Source: Pollutimonas bauzanensis (lineage in GTDB: Bacteria; Pseudomonadota; Gammaproteobacteria; Burkholderiales; Burkholderiaceae_B). From it: a stretch of DNA of 64,000 nt. Made by a program: the position numbers and the translations under genes. This document shows, one piece after another, positions 42,835-51,379 of this stretch. The stretch spans positions 310,001 through 374,000 of the forward strand of contig NZ_FQXE01000004.1 of the NCBI RefSeq assembly GCF_900129885.1, written 5' to 3'. Under the pieces are notes generated by a model. That model was given only the letters and a program-made list of their open reading frames with translations. It did not search any database and had not been told where the DNA came from. The stretch's first letter is position 1. Each line of letters opens with the position of its first letter.

Positions 42835-45570
42835 ATGGACAGCACCGCCGCTCCTGCGCCAGCCACCGCCGGTCGCGCCGCAAGCCCGCGCGTCCTGGCC
42901 TCGATTTGCTGCTACTGCGGCACCGGCTGCGGCGTGAAAATCGAGACGGACGGCGATCGCGTGCTGAAAGTCAGCGGCGATGAGCAGCACCCCTCCAGCC
43001 TGGGCAAGCTGTGCAGCAAGGGCCTGGCCCTGGGCGCGACGGTGCGCGGCGACAGCAGCCGGGTCTTGTCGGCGCAATGGCGCAGCGGCAGAGGCGAGCC
43101 GCGCCACGATATTGCCATGGACCAGGCCTGCGACATCGCCGCAGCCAGGCTGGCGCAGGCCATCGCCGCGCACGGCCCCGACGCCATCGGCTTTTATCTG
43201 TCCGGGCAGTTGCTGACCGAAGACTATGCCGTGTTCAACAAGCTTGCGCGCGCGCTGGTGGGCACCAACAATATCGACACCAACTCGCGCCTGTGCATGT
43301 CCAGCGCGGTGTCGGGCTATAAGCTCACCCTGGGCGCCGATGCGCCCCCCGCCTGCTACGACGACCTGGATCATGCCGACACCGTCCTGATCGCCGGCTC
43401 CAACATGGCTTACGCGCACCCCGTGCTGTTTCGCCGGCTCGAAGCCGCCAAGGCGCGCAAGCCCGGCATGAAGATCATCGTGGTCGATCCGCGCCGCACG
43501 GACACCTGCGATATCGCCGACCTGCACCTGGCGATCGCGCCAGGCAGCGACGTGGCGCTGTTCCACGCCATGCTGAATGTCATGGTGTGGGACGGCCTGG
43601 TCGACCTCGATTACATCGCCCGCCATACCGAGGGCTACGCCCCCCTCAAGGAACGCATCCATGAATTCACGCCCCAGTCCGTCCAGGAGATCTGCGGCGT
43701 GCCGGCCGCGGACATCATCCAGTGCGCCCGCTGGTTTGGCGCTGCCGGGTCGGCGCTGTCGCTCTATACCATGGGCCTGAACCAATCCAGCAGCGGCACG
43801 GCCAAGAACGCCGCGCTGATACACTTGCACCTGGCCACCGGCCAGATAGGCAAGAAGGGGGCGGGGCCCTTTTCCCTTACCGGCCAGCCCAACGCCATGG
43901 GCGGCCGCGAAGCGGGCGGGATGGCGACGCTGCTGCCGGGCCACCGCGACCCGGGCAATGCGCGGCATAGGGCCGAAATCGCCAGCCTGTGGAAGGTGGA
44001 CAGCCTGCCCGAAACGCCCGGCCATACCGCCATCGACATGTTCGACGCGGTGCTCGCCGGCAAGATCAAGGTGCTGTGGATCGCCGCCACCAACCCGGCG
44101 CAATCCATGCCCGACCAGGCCAGGGTGCGCGCCGCCCTCGAGGCCGCGGAATTCGTCATTGTGCAAGAGGCCTACGCCAATACCGAAACCCTGGCCTACG
44201 CCGACCTGGTCCTGCCGGCGGCCACCTGGCCGGAAAAGGACGGCACCGTCACCAATTCGGAACGGCGCATCAGCCGTGTGCGCGCCGCCATCCGGCCGCC
44301 CGGCGACGCCCTGCCGGACTGGCAACTGGCATGCCGCGTCGCGCGCGGGCTGGCCCGGCGCATCGCCCCGGCAAAGTCCGGCCTGTTCGACTACCGCGGG
44401 GTATCGGAAATCTTCGCCGAACACGCCCGCAGCACGGCGGGTCGCGACCTGGACTACAGCGCGCTGGACTATGCCACGCTGGAGGCCGACGGCCCGCAGC
44501 AATGGCCCTACAAGGCATCCACCCGCGAGCCGCTGCGGCTGTACGCGGATGGCGTCTTTCCAACGGCCAGCGGCCGCGCCCGGTTTCTGGACGTCGGCTA
44601 TGTGCCTGTCGCCGAGCCCGTTTCCGCCCATTATCCCCTGCGGCTGAGCACGGGGCGCCTGCGCGACCAATGGCACACCATGAGCCGCAGCGGCCTGGTC
44701 CCGGCCCTGACCCGCCATGCCGAGGAGCCCTTCGTCTATCTGCATCCGGGCGACATCCAGCGCTACAAGATCGGCGACGGCGCGCTGGTCCGGATCAAGA
44801 CCAGGCGAGGCCAGATCGTGCTGCCGGCCATGGGCGACGACAGCCTGAAACCCGGGCATGCCTGGCTGCCCATGCACTGGGGCAGCGGCTTCATCGCCGG
44901 CGACGGCGTGAACGCGCTGGCCAATAGCGCGCGCGACCCGATTTCACACCAGCCCGAACTCAAGCACAGCGCGGCGGCCATCGAAGTGCTGAAATACGAA
45001 TGGCAGGCGAGCGCCTGGGTGCGCGGCTCCATTCCCGTGCTGCGCCAGCGGCTGGCCAGGTGGCTGGCCCTGTTCCCGTATGCGGTGCTGATGCCAACCG
45101 CCATCGGCGGGGAAGGGCTGCGCCTGCGCCTGGCCAGCCCCCGGAAAGTCAGCGCCGCCGTGCTGGCGGAACTGGCGCGGGACCTGCGGCTGGACGAGGC
45201 CGACCTGGCCTTTGACGACCCGGCGCGCGGCATCCTGCGGCGCATACTGCGGCGCGACGGACAGGTGGCCGCCTACCTGCTGGCGGGCGACACGCGCGCC
45301 CAGGATGCCTTGCTGCAGTGGATAGACAGCGGGGTGGCGCCCCCAAGCATCGCGCAGGTGCTGATGGGGCGCGCCCAGGCAGCCGCCCGCGCGCAAGTGA
45401 TATGCGCATGCGAAAACGTCAGCGACCTGGCCATCAACAGCGCCATCGACGCCGGCCAGCAGTTGGAGCAGCTCAAGGCCACGCTGAAATGCGGCACCGC
45501 CTGCGGATCCTGCGTGCCGCAAATCAAGCGCATGATCCAGCGCCGCAACACCATGGAGCTACCAGCATGA
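42835..45570 (+). CDS. nasA: Assimilatory nitrate reductase catalytic subunit with C-terminal [2Fe-2S] domain
   Basis: 911 aa. It reduces nitrate to nitrite with bis-MGD molybdenum. The N-terminal [4Fe-4S] site is C25-x2-C28-x3-C32 and C60. The Mo ligand region reads SRLCMSS with Cys154, not selenocysteine. Molybdopterin motifs include GSNMAYAHPVLFRR and GLNQSSSGTAKNAALIHLHLATGQIGKKGAGPF-type loops. From about residue 855 a BFD-like domain (ICACENVSD...CGTACGSCVPQIKR) adds a [2Fe-2S] cluster, as in Klebsiella NasA. No separate NasC/NasB electron-transfer subunit is seen. Overlaps cobA by 4 bp. Confidence 0.95.
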   Translation: MDSTAAPAPATAGRAASPRVLASICCYCGTGCGVKIETDGDRVLKVSGDEQHPSSLGKLCSKGLALGATVRGDSSRVLSAQWRSGRGEPRHDIAMDQACDIAAARLAQAIAAHGPDAIGFYLSGQLLTEDYAVFNKLARALVGTNNIDTNSRLCMSSAVSGYKLTLGADAPPACYDDLDHADTVLIAGSNMAYAHPVLFRRLEAAKARKPGMKIIVVDPRRTDTCDIADLHLAIAPGSDVALFHAMLNVMVWDGLVDLDYIARHTEGYAPLKERIHEFTPQSVQEICGVPAADIIQCARWFGAAGSALSLYTMGLNQSSSGTAKNAALIHLHLATGQIGKKGAGPFSLTGQPNAMGGREAGGMATLLPGHRDPGNARHRAEIASLWKVDSLPETPGHTAIDMFDAVLAGKIKVLWIAATNPAQSMPDQARVRAALEAAEFVIVQEAYANTETLAYADLVLPAATWPEKDGTVTNSERRISRVRAAIRPPGDALPDWQLACRVARGLARRIAPAKSGLFDYRGVSEIFAEHARSTAGRDLDYSALDYATLEADGPQQWPYKASTREPLRLYADGVFPTASGRARFLDVGYVPVAEPVSAHYPLRLSTGRLRDQWHTMSRSGLVPALTRHAEEPFVYLHPGDIQRYKIGDGALVRIKTRRGQIVLPAMGDDSLKPGHAWLPMHWGSGFIAGDGVNALANSARDPISHQPELKHSAAAIEVLKYEWQASAWVRGSIPVLRQRLARWLALFPYAVLMPTAIGGEGLRLRLASPRKVSAAVLAELARDLRLDEADLAFDDPARGILRRILRRDGQVAAYLLAGDTRAQDALLQWIDSGVAPPSIAQVLMGRAQAAARAQVICACENVSDLAINSAIDAGQQLEQLKATLKCGTACGSCVPQIKRMIQRRNTMELPA

Positions 45571-46364
45571 ATCCTGCCACGTCAACACGCGCGCCCCGGC
45601 CGGCGGGCAAGGTATGGCTGATAGGCGCCGGACCGGGCGATGCCGAACTCTTGACGCTCAAAGCGGCGCGAGTGCTCGGGGAATGCACCATATGGCTGGT
45701 CGACGACCTGGTCGGCCCGGGCATCCTGGAGATGGCCCCGGCGCGCACCCGCATCGTCAAAGTCGGCAAGCGCGGCGGCTGCGCTTCCACGCCGCAGGAA
45801 TTCATCCTGCGGCTGATGGCCCGGTACGCGAGGGCCGGCCATACCGTCGCGCGGCTCAAAGGCGGCGACCCCTTCATCTTCGGCCGCGGCGGGGAAGAAA
45901 TGGCCTGGCTCAATAGCCGCGGCATCCAGGTCGAAAGCGTCAGCGGGATCACCGCCGGCCTGGCCGTCGGCGGCGCGTTGGGCCTGCCCCTTACGCACCG
46001 CGGGGTGTCGCGCGGCGTCAGCCTGGTAACGGCCCATACGGTCGATGGCGCCAGCCCCGATTGGCGCGCGCTGGCGCGCAGCGGCCTGACGATAGTCTGC
46101 TACATGGGCATGAGCCGCGCCGACAAGCTCGCCGCCGAGCTGATGGCCGCCGGCTTCCCCGCCGCCTTGCCGGTAGCGGTGGTCCAGAATGTTTCCTGCG
46201 CCTCGCAGCGGCACATCGCCACCACCCTGCAGCACCTGGCCCGCGATATCGAGGCCCATCGCCTGGGCAGCCCGGCCGTGATCGTCCTGGGCGAAGTCGT
46301 CGGGCACAGCTTGAGCCTGCCCGGCAGCGCGGCGCAGGCCGATCCCCAGCAACGGTTCGGCTAG
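45567..46364 (+). CDS. cobA: Uroporphyrinogen-III C-methyltransferase
   Basis: 265 aa. VWLIGAGPGDAELLTLKAARVL and GGDPFIFGRGGEEMAWL are the SUMT signatures. It methylates uroporphyrinogen III to precorrin-2 with SAM, the first step to siroheme required by NirB. It is a stand-alone methyltransferase without the CysG dehydrogenase/ferrochelatase half, so those steps come from elsewhere. The ATG at 45567 overlaps the nasA stop. Last gene of the operon, followed by a hairpin. Confidence 0.93.
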   Translation: MNPATSTRAPRPAGKVWLIGAGPGDAELLTLKAARVLGECTIWLVDDLVGPGILEMAPARTRIVKVGKRGGCASTPQEFILRLMARYARAGHTVARLKGGDPFIFGRGGEEMAWLNSRGIQVESVSGITAGLAVGGALGLPLTHRGVSRGVSLVTAHTVDGASPDWRALARSGLTIVCYMGMSRADKLAAELMAAGFPAALPVAVVQNVSCASQRHIATTLQHLARDIEAHRLGSPAVIVLGEVVGHSLSLPGSAAQADPQQRFG

Positions 46365-46368
46365 GCCG

Positions 46369-46396
46369 CGCGATGCGTCGCGGCGGACGCATCGCG
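46369..46396 (+). terminator. Hairpin at the end of the nitrate operon
   Basis: CGCGATGCGTC (46369-46379) and GACGCATCGCG (46386-46396) form a perfect 11-bp stem with a 6-nt loop, 5 bp after the cobA stop. There is no immediate T-run; a short T-rich stretch occurs about 60 bp later. Confidence 0.6.
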
Positions 46397-46535
46397 GCCC
46401 GCGGGCTCCGGCGATTATTCCGGACTATTCCGGGCCGGCCCACTATCGCCAGGGCGTTTTTATATCTAAACTATATCGGTTCGGCCAGGGCGCCCCGCCG
46501 GGGCATGCCCTCCTACCCCTACCCACAGGAAAGCC

Positions 46536-47168
46536 ATGAACCAGAGCCTGATTCTGTACACCAACCGCCAGCACTCCAGCCCTTATGTCCTGTCGGTCTA
46601 CGCCACACTGTACGAAAAAGGCCTGCCCTTCGAACTCAAGACCGTGGACCTCGCCACCGGTGAAAACCTGGCGCAGCCCTATAGCCGGCTATCGCTGACC
46701 TCGCGCGTTCCCACCCTGACCATCGGGGATTTTTCCCTGTCGGAATCATCGGCGATCATCGAATATCTGGAAGAAGCCTTTCCCCCTCCCGATTTCGCCT
46801 CCGTCTTCCCCAACGACCTGCGGCTAAGGGCGCGCGCCCGGCAGATCCAGGCCTGGGTGCGCAGCGACATGGGCATCCTGCGCGAAGAACGGTCCACCGT
46901 CGTCATCTACGGCGCCAGGAACCCCAAGCCCTTGTCGGAGCCGGCCCGGCAGGCGGCGGACAAGCTTCTGCGCGCGGCCGACGCTCTTATCGACGAACAG
47001 GGCAGCAACCTTTTCGGCGCCTGGTCGATCGCCGACGTCGATTTCTCGGTAATGCTGAACCGGCTATGCGCCAATGGCGACCCGGTGCCCCCGAAAATAC
47101 GGAAATACGTAGAGCGGCAAGCCGGCCGACCCTGCGTGGAAAAATGGTGGTCGCTTGCGCGAAGCTAA
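46536..47168 (+). CDS. Glutathione S-transferase family protein (YfcF-like)
   Basis: 210 aa. The thioredoxin-like N-terminal half has LILYTNRQHSSPYVLSVYATLYEKGLPFE, SRVPTLTIG and the glutathione-binding LSESSAIIEYLEEAF. A helical C-terminal domain follows with GAWSIADVDFSVMLNRL. The overall pattern matches the YfcF branch, which has glutathione-linked peroxidase activity in E. coli. A single-gene unit after the nitrate operon. Confidence 0.85.
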   Translation: MNQSLILYTNRQHSSPYVLSVYATLYEKGLPFELKTVDLATGENLAQPYSRLSLTSRVPTLTIGDFSLSESSAIIEYLEEAFPPPDFASVFPNDLRLRARARQIQAWVRSDMGILREERSTVVIYGARNPKPLSEPARQAADKLLRAADALIDEQGSNLFGAWSIADVDFSVMLNRLCANGDPVPPKIRKYVERQAGRPCVEKWWSLARS

Positions 47169-47241
47169 AGATCTATTTAATATGCATCTTTAATGGAAAG
47201 GCGCCAGGCTTTCGCCCGCCTCCAGTCACAAGGAAAAAGCG

Positions 47242-47496
47242 ATGCAAATAGGTATGCTCAAACTCGCCGGCATGAAAGACCAGCACTGCGCCAGCAAATT
47301 GACCCAGGCGCTCAAGGCGGTCAACGGCGTCAACGACGCCAGCGTATCGCTGGCCGACAGCAAGGCGACCGTCTCTTATGACGAAGACCTGGTGTCCACC
47401 CAGCGCCTGCATGTGGCAATCACGGATGCCGGCTACAGCGTGGCCAAGCCGGCTCATGGCGAAGACGGAAACTGCTGCGGCGGTTGCGGCGGCTGA
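47242..47496 (+). CDS. Heavy-metal-associated domain protein with altered metal site
   Basis: 84 aa, HMA (copper chaperone) ferredoxin-like fold: LKLAGM, HCASKLTQALKAVNGVNDASVSLADSKATVSYD, ITDAGYSV. The usual GMxCxxC loop reads GMKDQHC, so the first cysteine is Asp13 and only Cys16 remains. A Cys cluster at the C-terminus, NCCGGCGG (C78, C79, C82), could replace it. Start ATG with AAGGAAAAAGCG upstream. Its stop is directly followed by the GTG of tag. The metal is unknown. Confidence 0.85.
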   Translation: MQIGMLKLAGMKDQHCASKLTQALKAVNGVNDASVSLADSKATVSYDEDLVSTQRLHVAITDAGYSVAKPAHGEDGNCCGGCGG

Positions 47497-47497
47497 A

Positions 47498-48085
47498 GTG
47501 CGGGGCGCCCCTGTCAAGCGCTGCGGCTGGTGCTCGGACGACCCGGTCTACATCGCCTACCACGATACCGAATGGGGCGTGCCCTCGCGCGATCCGCAGC
47601 ATCTGTTCGAAATGCTGCTCCTGGAGGGCTTTCAGGCCGGCTTGTCGTGGATCACCGTACTCAAGAAGCGCCCGCGCTACCGGGAAGTCCTGTTCAATTT
47701 CGATCCCGCAAAACTCGCGGCCATGAGCGATGACTACATCGACGCGCTCATGCAGGACAGCGGCATCATCCGCAACCGCCTGAAGCTGAAATCCGCCAGG
47801 CAGAATGCCCAGGCATGGCTGCGGCTGGACGATCCGGCGGCCTTGATCTGGTCCTTTGTCGGCGGCCGGCCCAAGGTCAACCGCTACCGGCATTACACCG
47901 AGGTCCCGGCGGTCGCGCCGGAAGCGGAGCTCATGAGCCGCGCGCTGAAAAAGGCCGGCTTCAATTTCGTCGGTCCGACCATCTGCTACTCCTACCTGCA
48001 AGCGGTAGGCTGCATCATGGACCACACCACCGATTGCCATCGATACCCTGCGCTGGCGGCCAAGGAAAGGCAAGCGCAAGCCTGA
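47498..48085 (+). CDS. tag: DNA-3-methyladenine glycosylase I
   Basis: 195 aa. It removes 3-methyladenine from alkylated DNA. KRCGWCSDDPVYIAYHDTEWGVP is the Tag opening; the zinc ligands are Cys9, His22 and the C-terminal His and Cys in DHTTDCHRY. LLLEGFQAGLSWITVLKKR and NFVGPTICYSYLQAVG are also conserved. The start is taken as GTG 47498, one base after the preceding stop; longer upstream frames overlap the HMA gene out of frame and give atypical residues. Confidence 0.93.
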   Translation: MRGAPVKRCGWCSDDPVYIAYHDTEWGVPSRDPQHLFEMLLLEGFQAGLSWITVLKKRPRYREVLFNFDPAKLAAMSDDYIDALMQDSGIIRNRLKLKSARQNAQAWLRLDDPAALIWSFVGGRPKVNRYRHYTEVPAVAPEAELMSRALKKAGFNFVGPTICYSYLQAVGCIMDHTTDCHRYPALAAKERQAQA

Positions 48086-48093
48086 GGCCTTGG

Positions 48094-48112
48094 CGCCGGC
48101 CGCTGGCCGGCG
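48094..48112. terminator. GC hairpin after tag
   Basis: CGCCGGCC (48094-48101) and GGCCGGCG (48105-48112) pair perfectly around a 3-nt loop, 9 bp after the tag stop. No T-run follows. Confidence 0.5.
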
Positions 48113-48208
48113 GGCCGCCGCAGCCACAAAGGTCAAGAAATGACAGGGCCGGCCCGATCGCGGCGGCAAGCGCCGCGCAACGCAGGCATTGGCGGTACCA
48201 TGCGATAA

Positions 48209-50125
48209 ATGGTCATTGACGTCCCACCCCTAGGTCTTCGCGCTGGCAGAAGGGCAACGAACCGTGCCCTGGCGCAATGGTTCGCGCTCGGTCTTGCGCT
48301 GGCCACGCTCGGGGGCGCCATGGGCGTCAACCTCTACCTGGAGCATGGCCGCACGACCGAGCGCGAGCGCGACAGGCTTTCCACGCAGGCGCGCATCATT
48401 GCGCAGAACATGGAACTGCAATTGGCCACCGCCAACCGCGCGCTCGAAGGCCTGCTTGGCGACCTGTCGGTCTGGAAAGACTCATACGACCGGCAAACCC
48501 ATATAAAGTACATAAGGGCCATCGCCAACGCCATGCCGGGCATCCGCTCCATCGGCATCATCGACGCCGACGGAACGCTGCTCGCATCGAACCACATGGG
48601 CAATCTGGGCGGCGACTTCAGCCATCGCGAATACTTCCAGGCAAGCAAGCAGCGCCCGGACCGCCAGACCCTATACATCTCGGCGCCATATCAAAGCGCC
48701 CTGGGCCCGGATGCCATCAGCATGACGCGGGCCGCCCTGGGGCCGGATGGCGAATTCCGGGGGGTAGTCTATGCCACCCTGGACAGCGACTATTTCCGGA
48801 CCCTGATGGCATCGGTGCTCTACGCGCCCGACATGTGGGACGCCGCCGCCCATGCCGACGGACGAATGTTCCTGAGCGTGCCGGAGCGCAAAGAGCTGGC
48901 CGGCATCGATCTGGCGCGGGCCGGGTCCTTCTTCAGCCGCCATCGGGATAGCGGCAGGCCGATTACCGTGCTCACAGGGAAAGACCTGACAGGCGCCGAC
49001 ATCCAGATGGTCGCCCAGTACACCATACAGCCCGCCGCCCTGAAGATGGACAAGCCGCTGGTCATCGCCGTCGGCCGCCATCTGGACGCGGTTTTCCATT
49101 CCTGGAAGCGGGCCGCGCTGCTGCAAAGCGGACTCTATGCGCTGCTTTCCCTGGCGACCCTTCTTGGCTTGCATGCCTACCAGCGCCGCAAGCGCGAATT
49201 CGACCGCAAGGAAGCCGTCACCAATGCCGCATTGCGCATCAGTGAAGAAAACTACCGGCTTATTGTGGAGAACACCAAGGATGCGGTCGTCAAGCTGAAC
49301 GCCGATGGCCTCTATACGTATATCAACCCCGCTTTTTCCAGGCTCTACGGCGTGGACCTGGACAGGCTGCGCGGAAAATATTATTGGCACAATGTCGTGG
49401 CGCAGGACCGGCACCTGGCCCACGAATTCTTCGAGCAACTGTTCAGTGCGCCCTACACGGCCACCGCCAGCCTGCGGGAGAATACCGTCGATGGCATACG
49501 CTATCTGCACTGGACAGGGCAGGCGCTTGCCGACAGCCGGGGCGAAATCGCCGGCATCATCAGCATCGGACGCGACGTTACCCAGCACATGCAACTGATG
49601 ACCAGGCTGGAAGAGCAGGCCCAGCAAGACCATCTGACGGGCCTGGCCAACCGCCGACATTTCATGGACATGGGCACTGCCGAACTCGCCCGGGCCCAGC
49701 GTTACCAGCGGCCGCTGTCCATGCTGGCGCTCGACATCGACCACTTCAAGAAGATCAACGATACCCATGGACACCAGGCGGGCGATATCGTGCTGCAGGC
49801 GTTCAGCGCCATTCTTCTGGATATGCTGCGCGACGTCGATATTGTCGGGCGCATGGGCGGCGAAGAATTCGCCATCATGCTGCCTGAAACAGAGATGCAG
49901 ACGGCCCTTGGCGTGGCGCAGCGTTTGCGGGCGGCGATAGCCGCCGGCGCGGTGACGCTGAAATCGGGCGCGAAGGTGAGCTTTACCGTGTCGATCGGCG
50001 TGGTCACATTGGCCGACGACGCCATTACGCTGGACAGCCTGCTGGACCTGGCCGACACGGCGCTGTACCAGGCCAAGCGTTCAGGCCGCGACAGGGTTTG
50101 CGCCGCCGCGATGCCGCGGCAGTAA
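48209..50125 (+). CDS. Membrane diguanylate cyclase (dCache-PAS-GGDEF)
   Basis: 638 aa. Two membrane helices (about 22-44 and 300-326) flank a large periplasmic sensor region of the Cache type (GIIDADGTLLASNHMG, DFSHREYFQASKQRPDRQTLYISAPYQS). A cytoplasmic PAS domain starts near 343 (NYRLIVENTKDAVVKLN) and the GGDEF domain near 474 (DHLTGLANRRHF, DIDHFKKINDTHGHQAGD). The active site is GGEEF (550-554). An RDVD inhibitory site (541-544) lies exactly five residues before it. It is predicted to make c-di-GMP with product feedback. The ligand is unknown; Cache domains commonly bind amino or carboxylic acids. Confidence 0.93.
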   Translation: MVIDVPPLGLRAGRRATNRALAQWFALGLALATLGGAMGVNLYLEHGRTTERERDRLSTQARIIAQNMELQLATANRALEGLLGDLSVWKDSYDRQTHIKYIRAIANAMPGIRSIGIIDADGTLLASNHMGNLGGDFSHREYFQASKQRPDRQTLYISAPYQSALGPDAISMTRAALGPDGEFRGVVYATLDSDYFRTLMASVLYAPDMWDAAAHADGRMFLSVPERKELAGIDLARAGSFFSRHRDSGRPITVLTGKDLTGADIQMVAQYTIQPAALKMDKPLVIAVGRHLDAVFHSWKRAALLQSGLYALLSLATLLGLHAYQRRKREFDRKEAVTNAALRISEENYRLIVENTKDAVVKLNADGLYTYINPAFSRLYGVDLDRLRGKYYWHNVVAQDRHLAHEFFEQLFSAPYTATASLRENTVDGIRYLHWTGQALADSRGEIAGIISIGRDVTQHMQLMTRLEEQAQQDHLTGLANRRHFMDMGTAELARAQRYQRPLSMLALDIDHFKKINDTHGHQAGDIVLQAFSAILLDMLRDVDIVGRMGGEEFAIMLPETEMQTALGVAQRLRAAIAAGAVTLKSGAKVSFTVSIGVVTLADDAITLDSLLDLADTALYQAKRSGRDRVCAAAMPRQ

Positions 50126-50234
50126 GGCGCGCGCTCGGCACGCATCTTGCTGCCGGCCATAAAATCCCGAAATGCCCGCATTGCGGCAATACCTCATTCG
50201 GCGAGCGAGGGCACGAACCCGGCGACAAATCAAG

Positions 50235-51137
50235 CTAAAGGGCCGAATCCAAAGCGGGCTCCAGCAGATGCCGCAGCATCTGCTTCACATAGACCGGCAG
50301 TTCGTCGGCGCTGCGCACGCACAGCATCAGGTTCCTGGACGCCCACGCATCGGTCAGCGCAAGCCGCTTGATCCCGGCCGACCGGGCGCAGCGCGCGGCC
50401 GCCGTTTTCGGAACGACGCCTATGCCTATCCCCTGGCCGACCATTCTGCAGACCGCGTCGATGCTGCGCAGGCGCACCCGGTAGCTGAGCTGCTTGCCCG
50501 CCCGGCGCGCATGGTGAGTCACATGTTCCTGCAGCGCGCTGCCTTCGACCAGGCCCACGAAATCGTGATCGGCAACCTGCGCCAGGCTTGCCGACGATAG
50601 CTGCGCCAGCTCGTGGCCCTTGGCGACGATGAGGGCCAAGGGATCGCGGCGAAAGGCATACGTTTCCAGCCCCTGAAGGTCGGCGGAGTCGGCCACCACG
50701 CCTATGTCGGCCATGCCGGCGCGCAGCGCGTCGGCAATTTCATAGCTCAGCCGCTCTTCCAGATCTATCGATATCCGGGGATGGCGCGTCAAAAATGCGC
50801 CGAGGATTTCCGGCAGGTATTCGCTCATCGCGGAAGTATTGCAAAGCAGCCGGACATGGCCCTGGAGCCCCTTGCCGTAGCCGTCGAGCTCGCCGCGCAT
50901 CCTGTCCATCTGCTGCAGGACCACGCGCGCATGATGCGCCAGGGTCCGGCCGGCCGGCGTCGCCTGGACCCCGCGCCGGTCGCGGACCAGCAGGGCGACG
51001 CCCAGGGCTTCTTCCATGCCCTTGATGCGCTCGCTCGCCGATGCCAGCGTCATGTGCGAGCGCTGGGCGCCGGCGGTGATCGTGCCCGCTTCCTGGACAT
51101 TCAAGAACAAGCGTAGGTCGGTCAGGTCGAAGCGCAT
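50235..51137 (-). CDS. LysR family transcriptional regulator
   Basis: 300 aa from the ATG at 51137. The N-terminal HTH is FDLTDLRLFLNVQEAGTITAGAQRSHMTLASASERIKGMEEALGVALLVRDRRGVQ. The effector domain follows with GHVRLLCNTSAMSEYLPEILGAFLTRHPRISIDLEE. It diverges from the TauE-like exporter gene across 242 bp, with a perfect 29-bp palindrome 19 bp upstream of its own start. It probably controls that exporter and itself. Confidence 0.92.
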   Translation of the reverse strand: MRFDLTDLRLFLNVQEAGTITAGAQRSHMTLASASERIKGMEEALGVALLVRDRRGVQATPAGRTLAHHARVVLQQMDRMRGELDGYGKGLQGHVRLLCNTSAMSEYLPEILGAFLTRHPRISIDLEERLSYEIADALRAGMADIGVVADSADLQGLETYAFRRDPLALIVAKGHELAQLSSASLAQVADHDFVGLVEGSALQEHVTHHARRAGKQLSYRVRLRSIDAVCRMVGQGIGIGVVPKTAAARCARSAGIKRLALTDAWASRNLMLCVRSADELPVYVKQMLRHLLEPALDSAL

Positions 51138-51155
51138 GGGAAAAATCATAGCATG

Positions 51156-51184
51156 GCCTTCCTCAGGCTGAGCCTGAGGAAGGC
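51156..51184. promoter_or_regulatory. 29-bp perfect palindrome upstream of the LysR gene
   Basis: GCCTTCCTCAGGCT (51156-51169), one central G, then AGCCTGAGGAAGGC (51171-51184): 14-bp arms, no mismatch. It is 19 bp upstream of the lysR-type start codon. It could be the autoregulatory site or form a very stable RNA hairpin in the leader of the gene. Confidence 0.6.
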
Positions 51185-51379
51185 TTAGAAAGATCCTGAT
51201 TCCCCTGGCGGCCGCCGCGCCGCAGAATAAGGCTTTCCATGGCTCGAAACCAGGTTTTTCCGGAGAACTGAATATGCAGATACGCCATCATCCGCCGCGC
51301 GAAGAGAGGCCGGCGCCGCGCCAGGAAACGGGACCGCGGCGGCGCCGCCTGATTGGCCCCGCCAGGGGGTTGCGCTGAC

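Noticed and set aside
43294-43296. Selenocysteine in the nitrate reductase, suggested by the nearby sel genes
   Set aside because: The Mo-ligand codon is TGC (Cys154), not TGA, and NasA enzymes normally use Cys.
50161-50238. Possible zinc-ribbon fragment (KIPKCPHCGNTSF) after the diguanylate cyclase
   Set aside because: There is no start codon in frame, only one CxxC pair, and the frame stops within 26 codons. It could be a remnant but cannot be supported.
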